From Aridibacter sp041746475 (GTDB taxonomy: Bacteria > Acidobacteriota > Blastocatellia > Pyrinomonadales > Pyrinomonadaceae): a stretch of DNA of 64,000 nt. Each line of letters starts with the position of its first letter. Positions within the stretch are counted from its first letter, which is position 1. The notes beneath the pieces were generated by a model that had not been told where the DNA came from, searched no databases, and worked only from the letters and a program-made list of their open reading frames with translations. The stretch spans positions 19,263 through 83,262 of the forward strand of contig JBGTGX010000042.1 in the NCBI GenBank assembly GCA_041746475.1, in the 5' to 3' direction. Below are positions 30,804-40,136 of the stretch, in pieces. Both the position numbers and the translations under genes were made by a program.

Positions 30804-33089
30804 ATGAAAAACGTAGATTCAAAATCTCATGTCAGAGGCGAATCGGTCTATCTCGACGATATTCCCGAGCTCCGAGACACACTTTTTGCCTGTGTTTTTG
30901 ATTCCCCGGTTGCGCATGGTTTTCTGAAGAACGTTGATATAAGCGATGCTTTGAAAAGCGAAGGAGTTTTCAAGATCATCTTGGCAAAGGATTTAATTGG
31001 CGAAAATCAGATCGGCGGAATTATTCTTGACGAGTCTTTGTTAGCAGAAACTCATGTTCATTTCGTGGGAATGCCGATTGCGATTGTTTTGGCAGCAAGC
31101 GAAGAATTTGCCCGCAAAGCCGCAAAGAAGATCAGCGCTGAAATCGAGCCTCTGGAAGTAATAACTGATCCTCGGGTTGCGCATGCGAAGGGTGAATTGA
31201 TCGGTGAACCAAAGCGCTTCAAATTGGGTGATACCCACGACGCATTTTCAAATTGCGAGCACATTTTCGAGGGCAAAACTGAATCAGGCGGGCAGGAGCA
31301 TCTCTATATCGAAACGCAGGGCGCTTATACGATGCCGATGGAGAATGGCGGGATCCGCGTTTATTCCTCCACGCAAGGCCCGACGGCGGTTCAGCGGGCG
31401 ATCTCAAAAGTTACAGGATTGCCGATGCACCGGATCGAGGTTGACGTAACAAGGCTCGGCGGTGGTTTTGGCGGCAAGGAAGATCAGGCAAATGCTTGGG
31501 CTGCCGTTTGTGCGGTTGGTACGCAGCTAACCAAACGACCCGTGAAATATTCGCTTCACCGAATGGAAGATATGCGCATGACCGGCAAACGCCATCCGTA
31601 CTCGGCGGATTACAAGATCGGTTTCGATGGAGAACTGAAGATCATTGTTTATGAAGCGACATTTTACCAAAATGCCGGTGCGGCGGCTGATCTCTCTTTG
31701 CCCGTTTTAGAACGAACGCTTTTTCACTCAACGAATACTTATTTTGTGCCGAATGTTTCGGTCGTTGCATATTCCTGCCGGACGAATTTACCGCCAAATA
31801 CTGCGTTTCGCGGTTTCGGCGGACCGCAAGGAATGTTCGTCATCGAATCGGCAATCGCGCACGCGGCTGAGAAGCTGAACGTTTCAGCTGCTGAGATTCA
31901 GCGTAAGAATTTGATTCAAAACGGTGAGGAATTTCCTTACGGACAGATTGCCGAAAGCGAGGCAATCACAAGTTGGACCCAAGCCGATGAGGCTTTTGAT
32001 TTTGCGGGGCTTCAAAATGAGGTCGACTATTTCAACAAGCAATACAAATTATTGAAAAAAGGTACCGCGATCATGCCAATATGTTTTGGCATTTCGTTTA
32101 CCAAAACGCCGATGAATCAGGCACGTTCGCTCGTGCACATTTATACCGACGGAAGCGTTGCGGTTTCGACCGGGGCGGTTGAAATGGGACAAGGGGTAAA
32201 CACTAAGATCGCACAGGTTGCAGAGCAAACCTTTTCGATGCCGATCTCAAATGTCAGAGTTCATACAACCAATACTTTGCGTATTGCCAACACTTCGCCC
32301 ACGGCTGCTTCGGCCGCCGCAGATTTGAACGGCAAGGCGACGCTGATGGCCTGCGAAGAAATTTTGGGGCGTTTGAAAGAAGTTGCGAAAGAATTGGTCG
32401 AGGCCGAAACGGTTGCGGATATTTCCGTCCGCGATGGTTTTGTTTTTCGAAATGAAGAAAAAACCGACCTCGATTGGGTAACGCTCGTCAATGAAGCTTA
32501 TTTGCGGCGCGTAAACTTGAGCGAACACTCCCATTACACAACGCCGGGAATAAATTTTGATTGGTCAATAGCAAAAGGTCATCCATTCGCATATCACGTT
32601 TACGGCACCGCGATCGTCGGCGTCACGGTCGATTGTCTTCGGGGAACATATGAAATAGATTACGTCAAAAACTGCCACGATTTCGGCAAATCTATGAACA
32701 CGGCGGTTGATCTAGGACAGATCGAAGGCGGAATCGTGCAGGGAATCGGTTGGATGACGATGGAAGAAATTTTTTACGACGAAACGGGCACGCTTCGTTC
32801 AAGCGCGCTTTCGAACTATAAAATTCCCGATATTTATTCAGTTCCGCGCATCATCGAAACGGTGCCGCTAAAAACCGATCGCGACAATTTAGCGATTTTT
32901 CGCTCAAAAGCCGTAGGCGAACCACCGCTGATGTATGGCATTGCTGCGTACTTTGCGATTCGGAACGCCATCAAGGCGTTTAATCCGGAAAGCACCCTGA
33001 AATTCGATGCACCGTTTACGCCGGAGAAAGTGTTGATGAATTTGTACCGGGAAGAAGTGCGGGAGTTGGACGAAAAAGATCAAAAATAA
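30804..33089 (+). CDS. xdhB: Xanthine dehydrogenase molybdopterin-binding subunit
   Basis: 761-residue large subunit. Features: N-terminal aldehyde-oxidase-a/b hammerhead domain; the Mo-cofactor segment GGGFGGKEDQANAWAA; FRGFGGPQGMFVIE near 344; the catalytic-loop motif VEMGQGVNTKIAQV; and a C-terminal GEPPLMYGIAAYFAIRNA, in which the Glu acts as base in substrate oxidation. The reaction is xanthine plus water to urate. It pairs with xdhA 3.3 kb upstream. A DinB-family gene follows by 5 bases and XdhC after that, so this half of the operon continues with maturation. The cassette between the two subunits is discussed under findings. Confidence 0.95.
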   Translation: MKNVDSKSHVRGESVYLDDIPELRDTLFACVFDSPVAHGFLKNVDISDALKSEGVFKIILAKDLIGENQIGGIILDESLLAETHVHFVGMPIAIVLAASEEFARKAAKKISAEIEPLEVITDPRVAHAKGELIGEPKRFKLGDTHDAFSNCEHIFEGKTESGGQEHLYIETQGAYTMPMENGGIRVYSSTQGPTAVQRAISKVTGLPMHRIEVDVTRLGGGFGGKEDQANAWAAVCAVGTQLTKRPVKYSLHRMEDMRMTGKRHPYSADYKIGFDGELKIIVYEATFYQNAGAAADLSLPVLERTLFHSTNTYFVPNVSVVAYSCRTNLPPNTAFRGFGGPQGMFVIESAIAHAAEKLNVSAAEIQRKNLIQNGEEFPYGQIAESEAITSWTQADEAFDFAGLQNEVDYFNKQYKLLKKGTAIMPICFGISFTKTPMNQARSLVHIYTDGSVAVSTGAVEMGQGVNTKIAQVAEQTFSMPISNVRVHTTNTLRIANTSPTAASAAADLNGKATLMACEEILGRLKEVAKELVEAETVADISVRDGFVFRNEEKTDLDWVTLVNEAYLRRVNLSEHSHYTTPGINFDWSIAKGHPFAYHVYGTAIVGVTVDCLRGTYEIDYVKNCHDFGKSMNTAVDLGQIEGGIVQGIGWMTMEEIFYDETGTLRSSALSNYKIPDIYSVPRIIETVPLKTDRDNLAIFRSKAVGEPPLMYGIAAYFAIRNAIKAFNPESTLKFDAPFTPEKVLMNLYREEVRELDEKDQK

Positions 33090-33094
33090 GATTC

Positions 33095-33619
33095 ATGAAA
33101 TTCCAAATAGAAAAATCCATAGAAATTCTTTCTCAAACACCCAATACTGTCCAATCATTGTTGGGAAATCTCTCCGAAGATTGGATCAAAAATGACACAA
33201 ACGTCGATGGTTGGAGTCCTTTTGACGTAGTCGGTCATTTAATTCACGGAGAGGAAACGGATTGGATTCCGCGAGCGGAACTTCTCCTTGCACAAGGTGA
33301 GAACGTGACGTTTGAGCGGTTTGATCGCTTTGCCCAATTTGAATTATCAAAAGGCAAAAGTCTAAATGAATTACTTAATACTTTCGCGGATTCTAGAAGA
33401 AAAAACATCGGCAAACTCCGAGAGATGAACTTGACAGAAGAAAAGCTAAAACTAAAAGGAATTCATCCGGAACTCGGAGAGGTAACCCTGGAACAACTTA
33501 TTTCGACTTGGGTGGTACACGATTTGAATCATATCATGCAGTTAGCAACAGTTTTGGCAAATAAATATGCGGGCAATGTCGGTGTTTGGAAAGAATATTT
33601 ATCAATTCTTCAAAAATAA
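33095..33619 (+). CDS. DinB-like (DUF664/DUF1572) four-helix protein
   Basis: 174 residues with the DinB/YfiT four-helix bundle pattern. The metal-binding His-type motif appears as VVGHLIHGEETDWIPR (GHLxHxE, about residues 48-63), and VVHDLNHIMQL near 148 (HDxxH) supplies the other ligands. Members bind Ni or Zn, and some are mycothiol- or bacillithiol-dependent transferases, but function is unknown here. It is only 5 bases after xdhB and 36 bases before xdhC, inside the purine operon, with no functional link known. Confidence 0.87.
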   Translation: MKFQIEKSIEILSQTPNTVQSLLGNLSEDWIKNDTNVDGWSPFDVVGHLIHGEETDWIPRAELLLAQGENVTFERFDRFAQFELSKGKSLNELLNTFADSRRKNIGKLREMNLTEEKLKLKGIHPELGEVTLEQLISTWVVHDLNHIMQLATVLANKYAGNVGVWKEYLSILQK

Positions 33620-33655
33620 ATCGAACCCGCTTTTAGCTGATTTAGATCTATAGTA

Positions 33656-34657
33656 GTGAGTAACGATATAGAAAAATGGGAATTCGCTGCCGCCAGGTTG
33701 GAGCGCGGTGAATCTGTAATGCTCATCGCGGTGGCTGAAAGCTCCGGAAGTTCGCCTGGACGGCCGGGGTATAAAATGTTCGTCGCTCCGTATGAGTTAT
33801 GTGGAAGTATCGGCGGTGGTGTGATGGAAGTTGAGCTGGTGGAAGCCGCAAAATCGAAAATTGATAACGGAGAATGGAAAATAGTCAAAGGGAATCAAAA
33901 ATCCTTGGTAGTTTCGCAGGTTCACAGAAAAGATTCACCGAATTCGAGCGGGATGATTTGTTCCGGTGAGCAGACCGTTATTTTTTTTGAACTCAATTCA
34001 GAGGATTTGGAAACTGTTAGGCAAATTATTACCGCACACAAGAATTGCGAATCAAATATTCTCAGCATTTCAGATTCAAGATTCCGGATTTCGGAAGAAA
34101 AAACGTCTAAAAGTGGGAATCAGAGTGGTGGTTTCAGATTTGAACAGAAAAGCGAAAATGAATTTCTTTACGAAGAAAAGCTCGGTTACAAAAATACCCT
34201 CTTTATCGTTGGCGGCGGCCACTGTGCGCTGGCATTGTCGGAACTAATGTCAAGAATGGATTTTCACATTTCGCTTTTCGATGACCGTCCCGATTTAAAT
34301 ACTCTGGAAAAAAACAAATTTGCTGATGAACAACAGATTATCGAATCTTATGATCAAATTGACGAATATATTTCGTATGGCGAAAACGTTTATGTTGTCG
34401 TAATGACGCTCGGTTATAAATTTGACGAAATCGTTGTCCGCAAACTCTTTGATAAGAATTTCAAGTATTTTGGCGTTCTTGGGAGCAAAGCAAAAATGGC
34501 AGTGCTGCTAAGAAATTTGGTAGAAGACGGCTTTGATCGCGACAGGATAAAACGAATCCATACGCCGATCGGAATCGAAATCAACAGTAGGACACCGGAA
34601 GAAATTGCCGTCAGCATTGCCGCTGAAATTATTTCGGTGAAGAATTCGAAGGATTAA
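33656..34657 (+). CDS. xdhC: XdhC-family Mo-cofactor maturation protein
   Basis: 333-residue chaperone that binds molybdopterin cofactor, sulfurates it and inserts it into xanthine dehydrogenase. The N-terminal part SSGSSPGRPGYKMFVAP (the conserved SSPGxxG region) and a C-terminal Rossmann-like XdhC_C domain with VGGGHCALALSELM (about 182-195) identify it. GTG start at 33656. Residues 130-175 are rich in Asn/Ser and weakly conserved. It follows xdhB and a DinB-like gene in the same direction. Confidence 0.9.
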   Translation: MSNDIEKWEFAAARLERGESVMLIAVAESSGSSPGRPGYKMFVAPYELCGSIGGGVMEVELVEAAKSKIDNGEWKIVKGNQKSLVVSQVHRKDSPNSSGMICSGEQTVIFFELNSEDLETVRQIITAHKNCESNILSISDSRFRISEEKTSKSGNQSGGFRFEQKSENEFLYEEKLGYKNTLFIVGGGHCALALSELMSRMDFHISLFDDRPDLNTLEKNKFADEQQIIESYDQIDEYISYGENVYVVVMTLGYKFDEIVVRKLFDKNFKYFGVLGSKAKMAVLLRNLVEDGFDRDRIKRIHTPIGIEINSRTPEEIAVSIAAEIISVKNSKD

Positions 34658-34668
34658 CAATCAGACAA

Positions 34669-35121
34669 ATGAAAGTTGGAGATAAAGCTCCCGATTTCAC
34701 GTTGAAGGACGGTGAGGGAAAAAATTGGAAGTTATCGGCTCATTTTGGCGAAGTCGTCGTTCTACTATTTTATCCGGGTGATTATACTCCGGTTTGCACG
34801 AAACAGCTTTGTTCCGTTCGCGACAACTGGGACGACTATTTGCAAACCGGTGCGACGGTAATCGGCATCTCAACCGATTCCGTTGAATCGCACGGTAAGT
34901 TTTCCGCCAAATTCGATTTTCCGTTTGCGCTCCTTTCGGATGAGAAAGGGGAAGTTGTTGCTAACTACGGCGTTGGTTCGTGGATTCCGGGAAGATCGGC
35001 GCGGGCGGTTATCGTAATTGATGAAACGGGAAAGATAAAATATCATCAAATCCAATCACTTGGAATATTTCGACCAAGCGATAAAGAAGTGATCGATGCG
35101 ATTCTCGACGCGAAAGCGTGA
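34669..35121 (+). CDS. Peroxiredoxin, BCP/AhpC-TSA type
   Basis: Thiol peroxidase of 150 residues with peroxidatic Cys43 in YTPVCTKQLC and Cys48 as probable resolving Cys (the BCP-type spacing of five). Reduces hydrogen peroxide and organic peroxides using thioredoxin. DFTLKDGEGKNWKLSAHFG at the N-terminus is typical. It lies 11 bases after xdhC. Xanthine oxidation produces reduced oxygen species in some forms of XDH, so scavenging fits the context, as inference. Confidence 0.93.
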   Translation: MKVGDKAPDFTLKDGEGKNWKLSAHFGEVVVLLFYPGDYTPVCTKQLCSVRDNWDDYLQTGATVIGISTDSVESHGKFSAKFDFPFALLSDEKGEVVANYGVGSWIPGRSARAVIVIDETGKIKYHQIQSLGIFRPSDKEVIDAILDAKA

Positions 35122-35168
35122 ACGCAAAAGATCAGTTTTTGACGGATGAATTTTAATAGCGAGGAATT

Positions 35169-35465
35169 ATGGCAATTTTTTCAAAAGACAAATTTAGTTG
35201 TGAAAGATGCGGAGACAAAACGGAACCGCTTGGCTATTCGCCGATCCCCACGGAATTGGGGGAGAGGATAGGTTCTGCGACATGCGCAAATTGTTGGCAA
35301 GAATGGCTGAAAAAGCAAAATCAGTTGATAAATCATTTCGGTTTAGACGTTTCGCTTCCCGATACGCATGAGTATCTATTTGATCAAATGAAGCTTTTCT
35401 TTTTCAACGAAGGAGAAGAAGATGCGGGGATCGATACTTCAAAAGAAGGTTCTGTTTCATGGTAG
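35169..35465 (+). CDS. Fe(2+)-trafficking-protein-like (YggX) fused to a zinc ribbon
   Basis: 98 residues. The middle, ELGERIGSATCANCWQEW ... KQNQLINHFGLDVSLPDTHEYLFDQMKLFFF, matches the YggX pattern (ELGxRI, KxxQWxxWxxKQxxLIN, and a C-terminal helix). Unlike E. coli YggX, which has one N-terminal Cys, this protein has CERC (Cys11, Cys14) and CANC (Cys39, Cys42), a four-Cys site that probably binds Zn or Fe. YggX protects Fe-S proteins from oxidation; a similar role beside the peroxiredoxin and Fe-S-containing XDH genes is plausible. Confidence 0.75.
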   Translation: MAIFSKDKFSCERCGDKTEPLGYSPIPTELGERIGSATCANCWQEWLKKQNQLINHFGLDVSLPDTHEYLFDQMKLFFFNEGEEDAGIDTSKEGSVSW

Positions 35466-35570
35466 TTTTTCGTCAATCAGGTTTGGAGAATTTATAGCTC
35501 TTTGGAATAAAAGGGAAGGTGCTGCTCATTGTCAGATAGATCGAAATAAACTGTATTTATTTTAAACACT

Positions 35571-37568
35571 ATGCTTACCAAGAAATTGAGAAAATCTATC
35601 TGTGCTTTATTGTTGTGCTGTGCAATCAGTATTCTCGCATCAGCACCGCTTTTTGCATTTCAAATGGATCTACAAAACGATAGAAATCCGGATCAACGGC
35701 AGAATGTTCGTGCCCCGGAATTGAAGGGTGATGTCGGCTGGCTGAACACAGAAAAGCCGCTTTCAATGGCTAACTTAAAAGGGAAGATCGTTCTCCTCGA
35801 TTTTTGGACTTACGGTTGTGTAAACTGCATCCACATCATTCCCGATCTAAAAAAACTAGAAGAGAAATATGCCGATCAACTTGTAGTAATTGGCGTTCAT
35901 TCCGCTAAATTTGAAAACGAAAAAAACACCGACAACATACGCCAGATAATTTTGCGATACGGTATCGAACACCCGGTAGTAAATGACGCAAACTTTAAGA
36001 TTTGGGACTCTTACGCTGTCAGGGCGTGGCCGACTCAGGTTTTGATCGATCCGCAGGGCTACGTAGTCAAGACTGTAAGTGGCGAAGGGAATTATGAAAC
36101 GCTTGATAGATCAATAGGCGATATGATTTCCACGTTTCGTAAGAATGGGAGGCTCGATGAAACGCCTCTAAAGTTTGCGCTCGAACGTGCGAAGATCGGC
36201 GATTTGCCACTTGCGTTTCCGGGTAAGGTTTTGGCAGACGCCAAATCAAAACGTCTATTTATTGCGGATTCAAATCACAATCGTATCGTCGTGACGGATT
36301 TCGAAGGAAAATTGGTTGACACGATCGGAAGCGGTGAAGCGACACAAAAAGATGGCGATTATATGGAAGCGGGATTTAACAGCCCGCAAGGAATGGCGCT
36401 TGATGGAGACGATCTCTATGTCGCTGACACAGAAAACCATCTTATTAGGCGAATAAATTTGCAGGCCAAACTGGTTGAGACCATTGGCGGGACCGGAACT
36501 CTCGAAGGCTTTAATGGTTTTGGCGGAAAACCGCTTGAAACCGCGCTTCGTTCACCGTGGGATCTATCGCTTGTCGGCAAAGAATTGTATATTGCGATGG
36601 CCGGCTCGCATCAGATTTGGCGAATGGATTTGGAGAGAAACTACATTGAGCCTTACGCGGGAAGCCGTTGGGAGGCGAGAACCGATGGCAACATCAAAGA
36701 TGCGGCTTTTGCGCAACCCTCGGGGATAGTATCCGATGGAAAAAACCTTTTCGTTGCCGACAGCGAATCAAATATTATTCGGGAAATTGATCTTCAAAAG
36801 AAAACGGTTGAAACACTCGTCGGCGGTGATCTTTTTTCTTTCGGGGATCGGGACGGAAGAGGCGACAACGTGCGCTTACAGCATCCATTGGGGGTCGAGC
36901 TCTTTAATGGAAAGGTTTTTCTTGCTGATACTTACAACCACAAGATCAAAACTCTTGATCCGGAAAAACGCACTGTCGAGACCTTTATTGGCACGGGTAA
37001 ATCCGGACAAATTGATGGCACACGCGCATCTTTTTACGAACCCGGGGGCATCAGTGTCGCGGACGATCAGCTCTTTGTTGCAGACACGAATAATCACGCC
37101 GTGAGAATTGTAAATCTCAAAACCCGTGATGTCACTACTTTAAAGATAATAGGATTGACGCCTCCGAAGGAACTTCAGGCCGATTCTGTTTCACCCAACT
37201 TAAAAGAGATCGATGTAGCGGCACGTAAAATTCCTGTCGGTAAAAATACCTTGCTTTTTGATGTCGAATTACCCGATGGCTTTCATTTAAATCTCAGCGC
37301 ACCGCAAAGATTTGAAGTTTCATTTGGTAACGAAGATATTACATTCGAGAAGCCTCAAACGAAGTTTTCAAAACTTCCGATCATCGTTCCGTTTCAAACG
37401 AAAAAGACGGGAAAAGCCATTGTGAAATCGACGATGAGAATCTATTATTGTCGTGAGGACAACACAGGGGTTTGCTACATCAAAACATTTGTATGGAAAA
37501 TGCCCGTCGAATTCGTGTCCGCCGGTGGAGATTCAAAAACTGTTGAACTGAGAACAAAAGTGGAATAA
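35571..37568 (+). CDS. Thioredoxin-NHL repeat protein (NHLRC2-like), exported
   Basis: 665 residues. Signal peptide about 1-30. Thioredoxin-like domain about 45-185, with redox motif FWTYGCVNCIHIIP (Cys83, Cys86, C-V-N-C). Then six-bladed NHL beta-propeller about 200-520; repeats show GIVSDGKNLFVADSESNIIREI-type units (here GDDLYVADTENHLIRRI and ADDQLFVADTNNHAVRIV). A C-terminal beta-domain (about 545-660) includes IYYCREDNTGVCYI. This matches animal NHLRC2 and its bacterial relatives, whose function is not firmly known; likely extracytoplasmic thiol-disulfide chemistry. A damaged copy of the propeller region lies at 38742-39377. Confidence 0.87.
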   Translation: MLTKKLRKSICALLLCCAISILASAPLFAFQMDLQNDRNPDQRQNVRAPELKGDVGWLNTEKPLSMANLKGKIVLLDFWTYGCVNCIHIIPDLKKLEEKYADQLVVIGVHSAKFENEKNTDNIRQIILRYGIEHPVVNDANFKIWDSYAVRAWPTQVLIDPQGYVVKTVSGEGNYETLDRSIGDMISTFRKNGRLDETPLKFALERAKIGDLPLAFPGKVLADAKSKRLFIADSNHNRIVVTDFEGKLVDTIGSGEATQKDGDYMEAGFNSPQGMALDGDDLYVADTENHLIRRINLQAKLVETIGGTGTLEGFNGFGGKPLETALRSPWDLSLVGKELYIAMAGSHQIWRMDLERNYIEPYAGSRWEARTDGNIKDAAFAQPSGIVSDGKNLFVADSESNIIREIDLQKKTVETLVGGDLFSFGDRDGRGDNVRLQHPLGVELFNGKVFLADTYNHKIKTLDPEKRTVETFIGTGKSGQIDGTRASFYEPGGISVADDQLFVADTNNHAVRIVNLKTRDVTTLKIIGLTPPKELQADSVSPNLKEIDVAARKIPVGKNTLLFDVELPDGFHLNLSAPQRFEVSFGNEDITFEKPQTKFSKLPIIVPFQTKKTGKAIVKSTMRIYYCREDNTGVCYIKTFVWKMPVEFVSAGGDSKTVELRTKVE

Positions 37569-37597
37569 GCGGCAAAATCTAAACCTTCCTAGAATAT

Positions 37598-38644
37598 ATG
37601 TACCGACGCGAAGCACTTAAAGGAGTAGCTCTTCTACCTCTAATAGCCCATTCGGTGTTAAGCAAATCTACATTTTCAAATTCCCGCGTGAGGAATGAAA
37701 TCATAAAACCACCACGACTCAAGACAGGAGATACGATCGGCATAATCGCGCCTTCGAGCGGAGTATCCGAAGCTACCTTTGAAAAGGGTTTGGCGCATTT
37801 AGCTGACCTCGGCTTTAAGACTAAGATAGGACGATATGCCCGCGAACGAAATGGCTTTCTAGCAGGTTCTGATCAAGAGAGGCTTCGTGATCTCCATTGG
37901 GCATTTCAGGATTCCGAAGTAAATGGCGTGTGGTGTATGCGAGGCGGTTACGGCGCATCGCGAATTTTGCCGCAAATTGATTTCGGTTTGATAAAACGAA
38001 ATCCAAAGGTTTTTATAGGTTATTCCGACATCACAGCGTTGCATCTCGCGATATTCAAAAAAACCGGATTAGTTACATTCCATGGGCCGGTTGGAGCTTC
38101 AGATTTTACCGATTACACAAGAACACACGCATTAAATACCGTAATGAAGGTAAGCTCCCCTTATAAAATCGATTTACCGGCGCCGCCCGAAGGTGCCGAT
38201 CCTGCCCTCTACAAAACTATAGTGATCAATGGGGGAAAATGCCGCGGTCGGCTGATTGGTGGAAATCTCAGCCTGATCGCCGCGCTAAATGGTACTGCTT
38301 TTGGGTTAAGAGACGTTAAAGGTAAAATTCTTTTTCTTGAAGATGTAAGCGAGGCGCCTTACCGTGTCGATCGTATGCTGACTCAGATGCTTCAGTCGGT
38401 CGATATGCGCCTCATTTCCGGAATCGCACTTGGTGTTTTCACAAGAACCGAAGATAAGGATGACAGCCCCTCGCAATCGATGATCGATGTATTTCGTGAC
38501 CGCCTGGGTGGATTAGGAGTTCCTGTGATTTACGGTCTGTCGTTTGGACATATTCGTGATCAGTTTACTTTGCCAATTGGCGTCGAGGCCGAGTTGGATA
38601 CGTTGAAATCTACTTTGACCCTTTTGGAAGCCGCCGTGATCTAG
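37598..38644 (+). CDS. LD-carboxypeptidase (peptidase S66), probably Tat-exported
   Basis: 348-residue serine peptidase of the LdcA/MccF family. Nucleophile elbow FIGYSDITALH, catalytic Glu near FLEDVSEAPYRVDRML, and His near YGLSFGHIRDQF. Removes the terminal D-Ala from murein tetrapeptides, in cell-wall recycling, or cleaves microcin C-like compounds. The N-terminus MYRREALKGVALLPLIA resembles a twin-arginine signal (R-R-E-A-L-K), which would put the enzyme in the periplasm, unusual for LdcA. It begins 29 bases after the NHL gene. Confidence 0.87.
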   Translation: MYRREALKGVALLPLIAHSVLSKSTFSNSRVRNEIIKPPRLKTGDTIGIIAPSSGVSEATFEKGLAHLADLGFKTKIGRYARERNGFLAGSDQERLRDLHWAFQDSEVNGVWCMRGGYGASRILPQIDFGLIKRNPKVFIGYSDITALHLAIFKKTGLVTFHGPVGASDFTDYTRTHALNTVMKVSSPYKIDLPAPPEGADPALYKTIVINGGKCRGRLIGGNLSLIAALNGTAFGLRDVKGKILFLEDVSEAPYRVDRMLTQMLQSVDMRLISGIALGVFTRTEDKDDSPSQSMIDVFRDRLGGLGVPVIYGLSFGHIRDQFTLPIGVEAELDTLKSTLTLLEAAVI

Positions 38645-38741
38645 TATGGTAGCGACGCGACATTGAATAATCTGTAAATGGTTTTTTAAGCTTATCTCAG
38701 ATTGTATTGATATTATTCACCTATCAAAAACGAAAATTATC

Positions 38742-39377
38742 GGCATCTTCGGGAGCGGCGAAGCGACACAAAAAGATGGCGATTATATGGAAGCGGGATT
38801 TAACAGCCCGCAAGGAATGGCACTTGATGGAGACGATCTCTATGTCGCTGACACAGAAAACCATCTTATTAGGCGAATAAAATTGCAGGCCAAACTGGTT
38901 GAGACTATTGGCCGGACCGGAACTCTCGAAGGCTTTAATGGTTTTGGCGGAAAGCCGCTCGAAACGGCAATGCGTTCTCCATGGGACCTTTCTCTTGTTG
39001 GGAATGATCTCTATATCGCCATGGCGGGCTCGCCCCAAATATGGCGTCTGCAGCTTGAGAAGAATAATCTTGAGCCGTATGCGGGGACGCGCTGGGAAGC
39101 CCGAACCGATGGAAAGATAAAGAAAGCGGCATTTGCCCAACCCTCGGGGATCGTTTCGGATGGTAAAAAGCTCTGGGTGGCGGACAGCGAATCAAATATT
39201 ATTCGGGAGATCGATTTCGAAAAAGAAACCGTTGATACACTCGTCGGGGGAGATCTCTTTTCATTCGGCGATATAGACGGGCGTGGAGATAGGGTTCGGC
39301 TCCAACATCCGTTGGGAGTTGCGCTATACGCCGGAAAGGTACTGATCGCAGACACTTGCAACGATAAAATAAAAGGG
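38742..39377 (+). pseudogene. Truncated mosaic duplicate of the NHL-repeat gene
   Basis: Corresponds to 36318-36953 of the intact NHL gene (constant offset 2424). About 195 bases (38755-38950) are nearly identical, with 5 differences counted by eye, then similarity falls to roughly 75-80 percent to the end. The open frame of 201 residues has no signal peptide, no thioredoxin domain and no C-terminal domain, and stops soon after the propeller. It is best read as a relic of a second NHL gene whose 5' part was overwritten by gene conversion. Confidence 0.85.
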
Positions 39378-39392
39378 TCTAGGGAAGTTTAG

Positions 39393-39671
39393 CTAGTAAA
39401 AAGGGGTACTAAACTTCTGATATGGTAATGTCCGCAAAGAAATCGTTCCAGATCTCAAAAAAAACTACAACGCATTACACTCGATTATGGCATTCATTCA
39501 GACGGTTTTTGCGCTCTTAACGAGCTCTATGTCTTCGCTTATCAAAAACACTAAGGTATCAGCGATCCCAACGGTGATTTCGGTTAGCTCCGCTCGAATA
39601 TTAAATGGTATTTAAACCTTCCAATCGGAGACTCCATAAATTCTACAAAGTTTCAAAGAAAACTTTCTTGG
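39393..39671. other. Non-coding gap after NHL fragment
   Basis: 279 bases between the NHL relic and the RES toxin gene. Short broken frames occur in all phases and no family could be recognised. No terminator or promoter of quality was seen. It is probably decayed sequence attached to the relic. Confidence 0.5.
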
Positions 39672-40133
39672 CTATTTCAAACGCTCGTCAAAGGTAAAAA
39701 CTTGAGAATCACTTAATTTTATTTTTGCAAAATCAGGATGATCGACATTTATGAGATAATTGTTTTCAATTGGCAAAATTGAAGTCGGAACTTTTAATAC
39801 GGCAGAAGCATTACTTCTTGCCCAATCGTCTCCAATTCTTTGAATTTGCAATGGTGGTGGCGAATCGCTCCAATTTTTCGGAAGTTTGGTAAATTCCTCA
39901 ATCGGTAGAACTAAATTCTCCTCAAATTCAACTACTGCAAATGAATACGCAAGCAATAAATGTTCGCTATTTAGATGGACTAACATTTCTAATGATGTGA
40001 GCGACAGGCTTTTTGCTGTGTATAGTAGGCGTGTTCCGGGTGAGTTCCAACGGCCGCCGTAACGGAATGCCCCCTCGCCGTCAAACCACGTGGCGGAATA
40101 CTTAGTTTTGAATATCCGGTACGTCTTTATCAC
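39672..40133 (-). CDS. RES-domain toxin (NAD+ phosphorylase type)
   Basis: 153-residue toxin of the RES-Xre type II toxin-antitoxin systems. The N-terminal MIKTYRIFKTKYSATWFDGEGAFRYGGRWNSPG includes the conserved Arg-Glu pattern (R6, the G-RWN segment) and the C-terminal VLKVPTSILPIENNYLINVDHPDF contains the conserved Ser/Asn region. RES toxins (for example MbcT) degrade NAD+ by phosphorolysis or hydrolysis, arresting growth. It lies 3 bases downstream of the antitoxin gene on the same strand. Confidence 0.9.
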   Translation of the reverse strand: MIKTYRIFKTKYSATWFDGEGAFRYGGRWNSPGTRLLYTAKSLSLTSLEMLVHLNSEHLLLAYSFAVVEFEENLVLPIEEFTKLPKNWSDSPPPLQIQRIGDDWARSNASAVLKVPTSILPIENNYLINVDHPDFAKIKLSDSQVFTFDERLK

Positions 40134-40136
40134 GGA

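Noticed and set aside
39393..39671. Possible transposase remnants in the gap before the RES toxin
   Set aside because: Translations in all frames show no recognisable transposase motif, so no mobile element is called.
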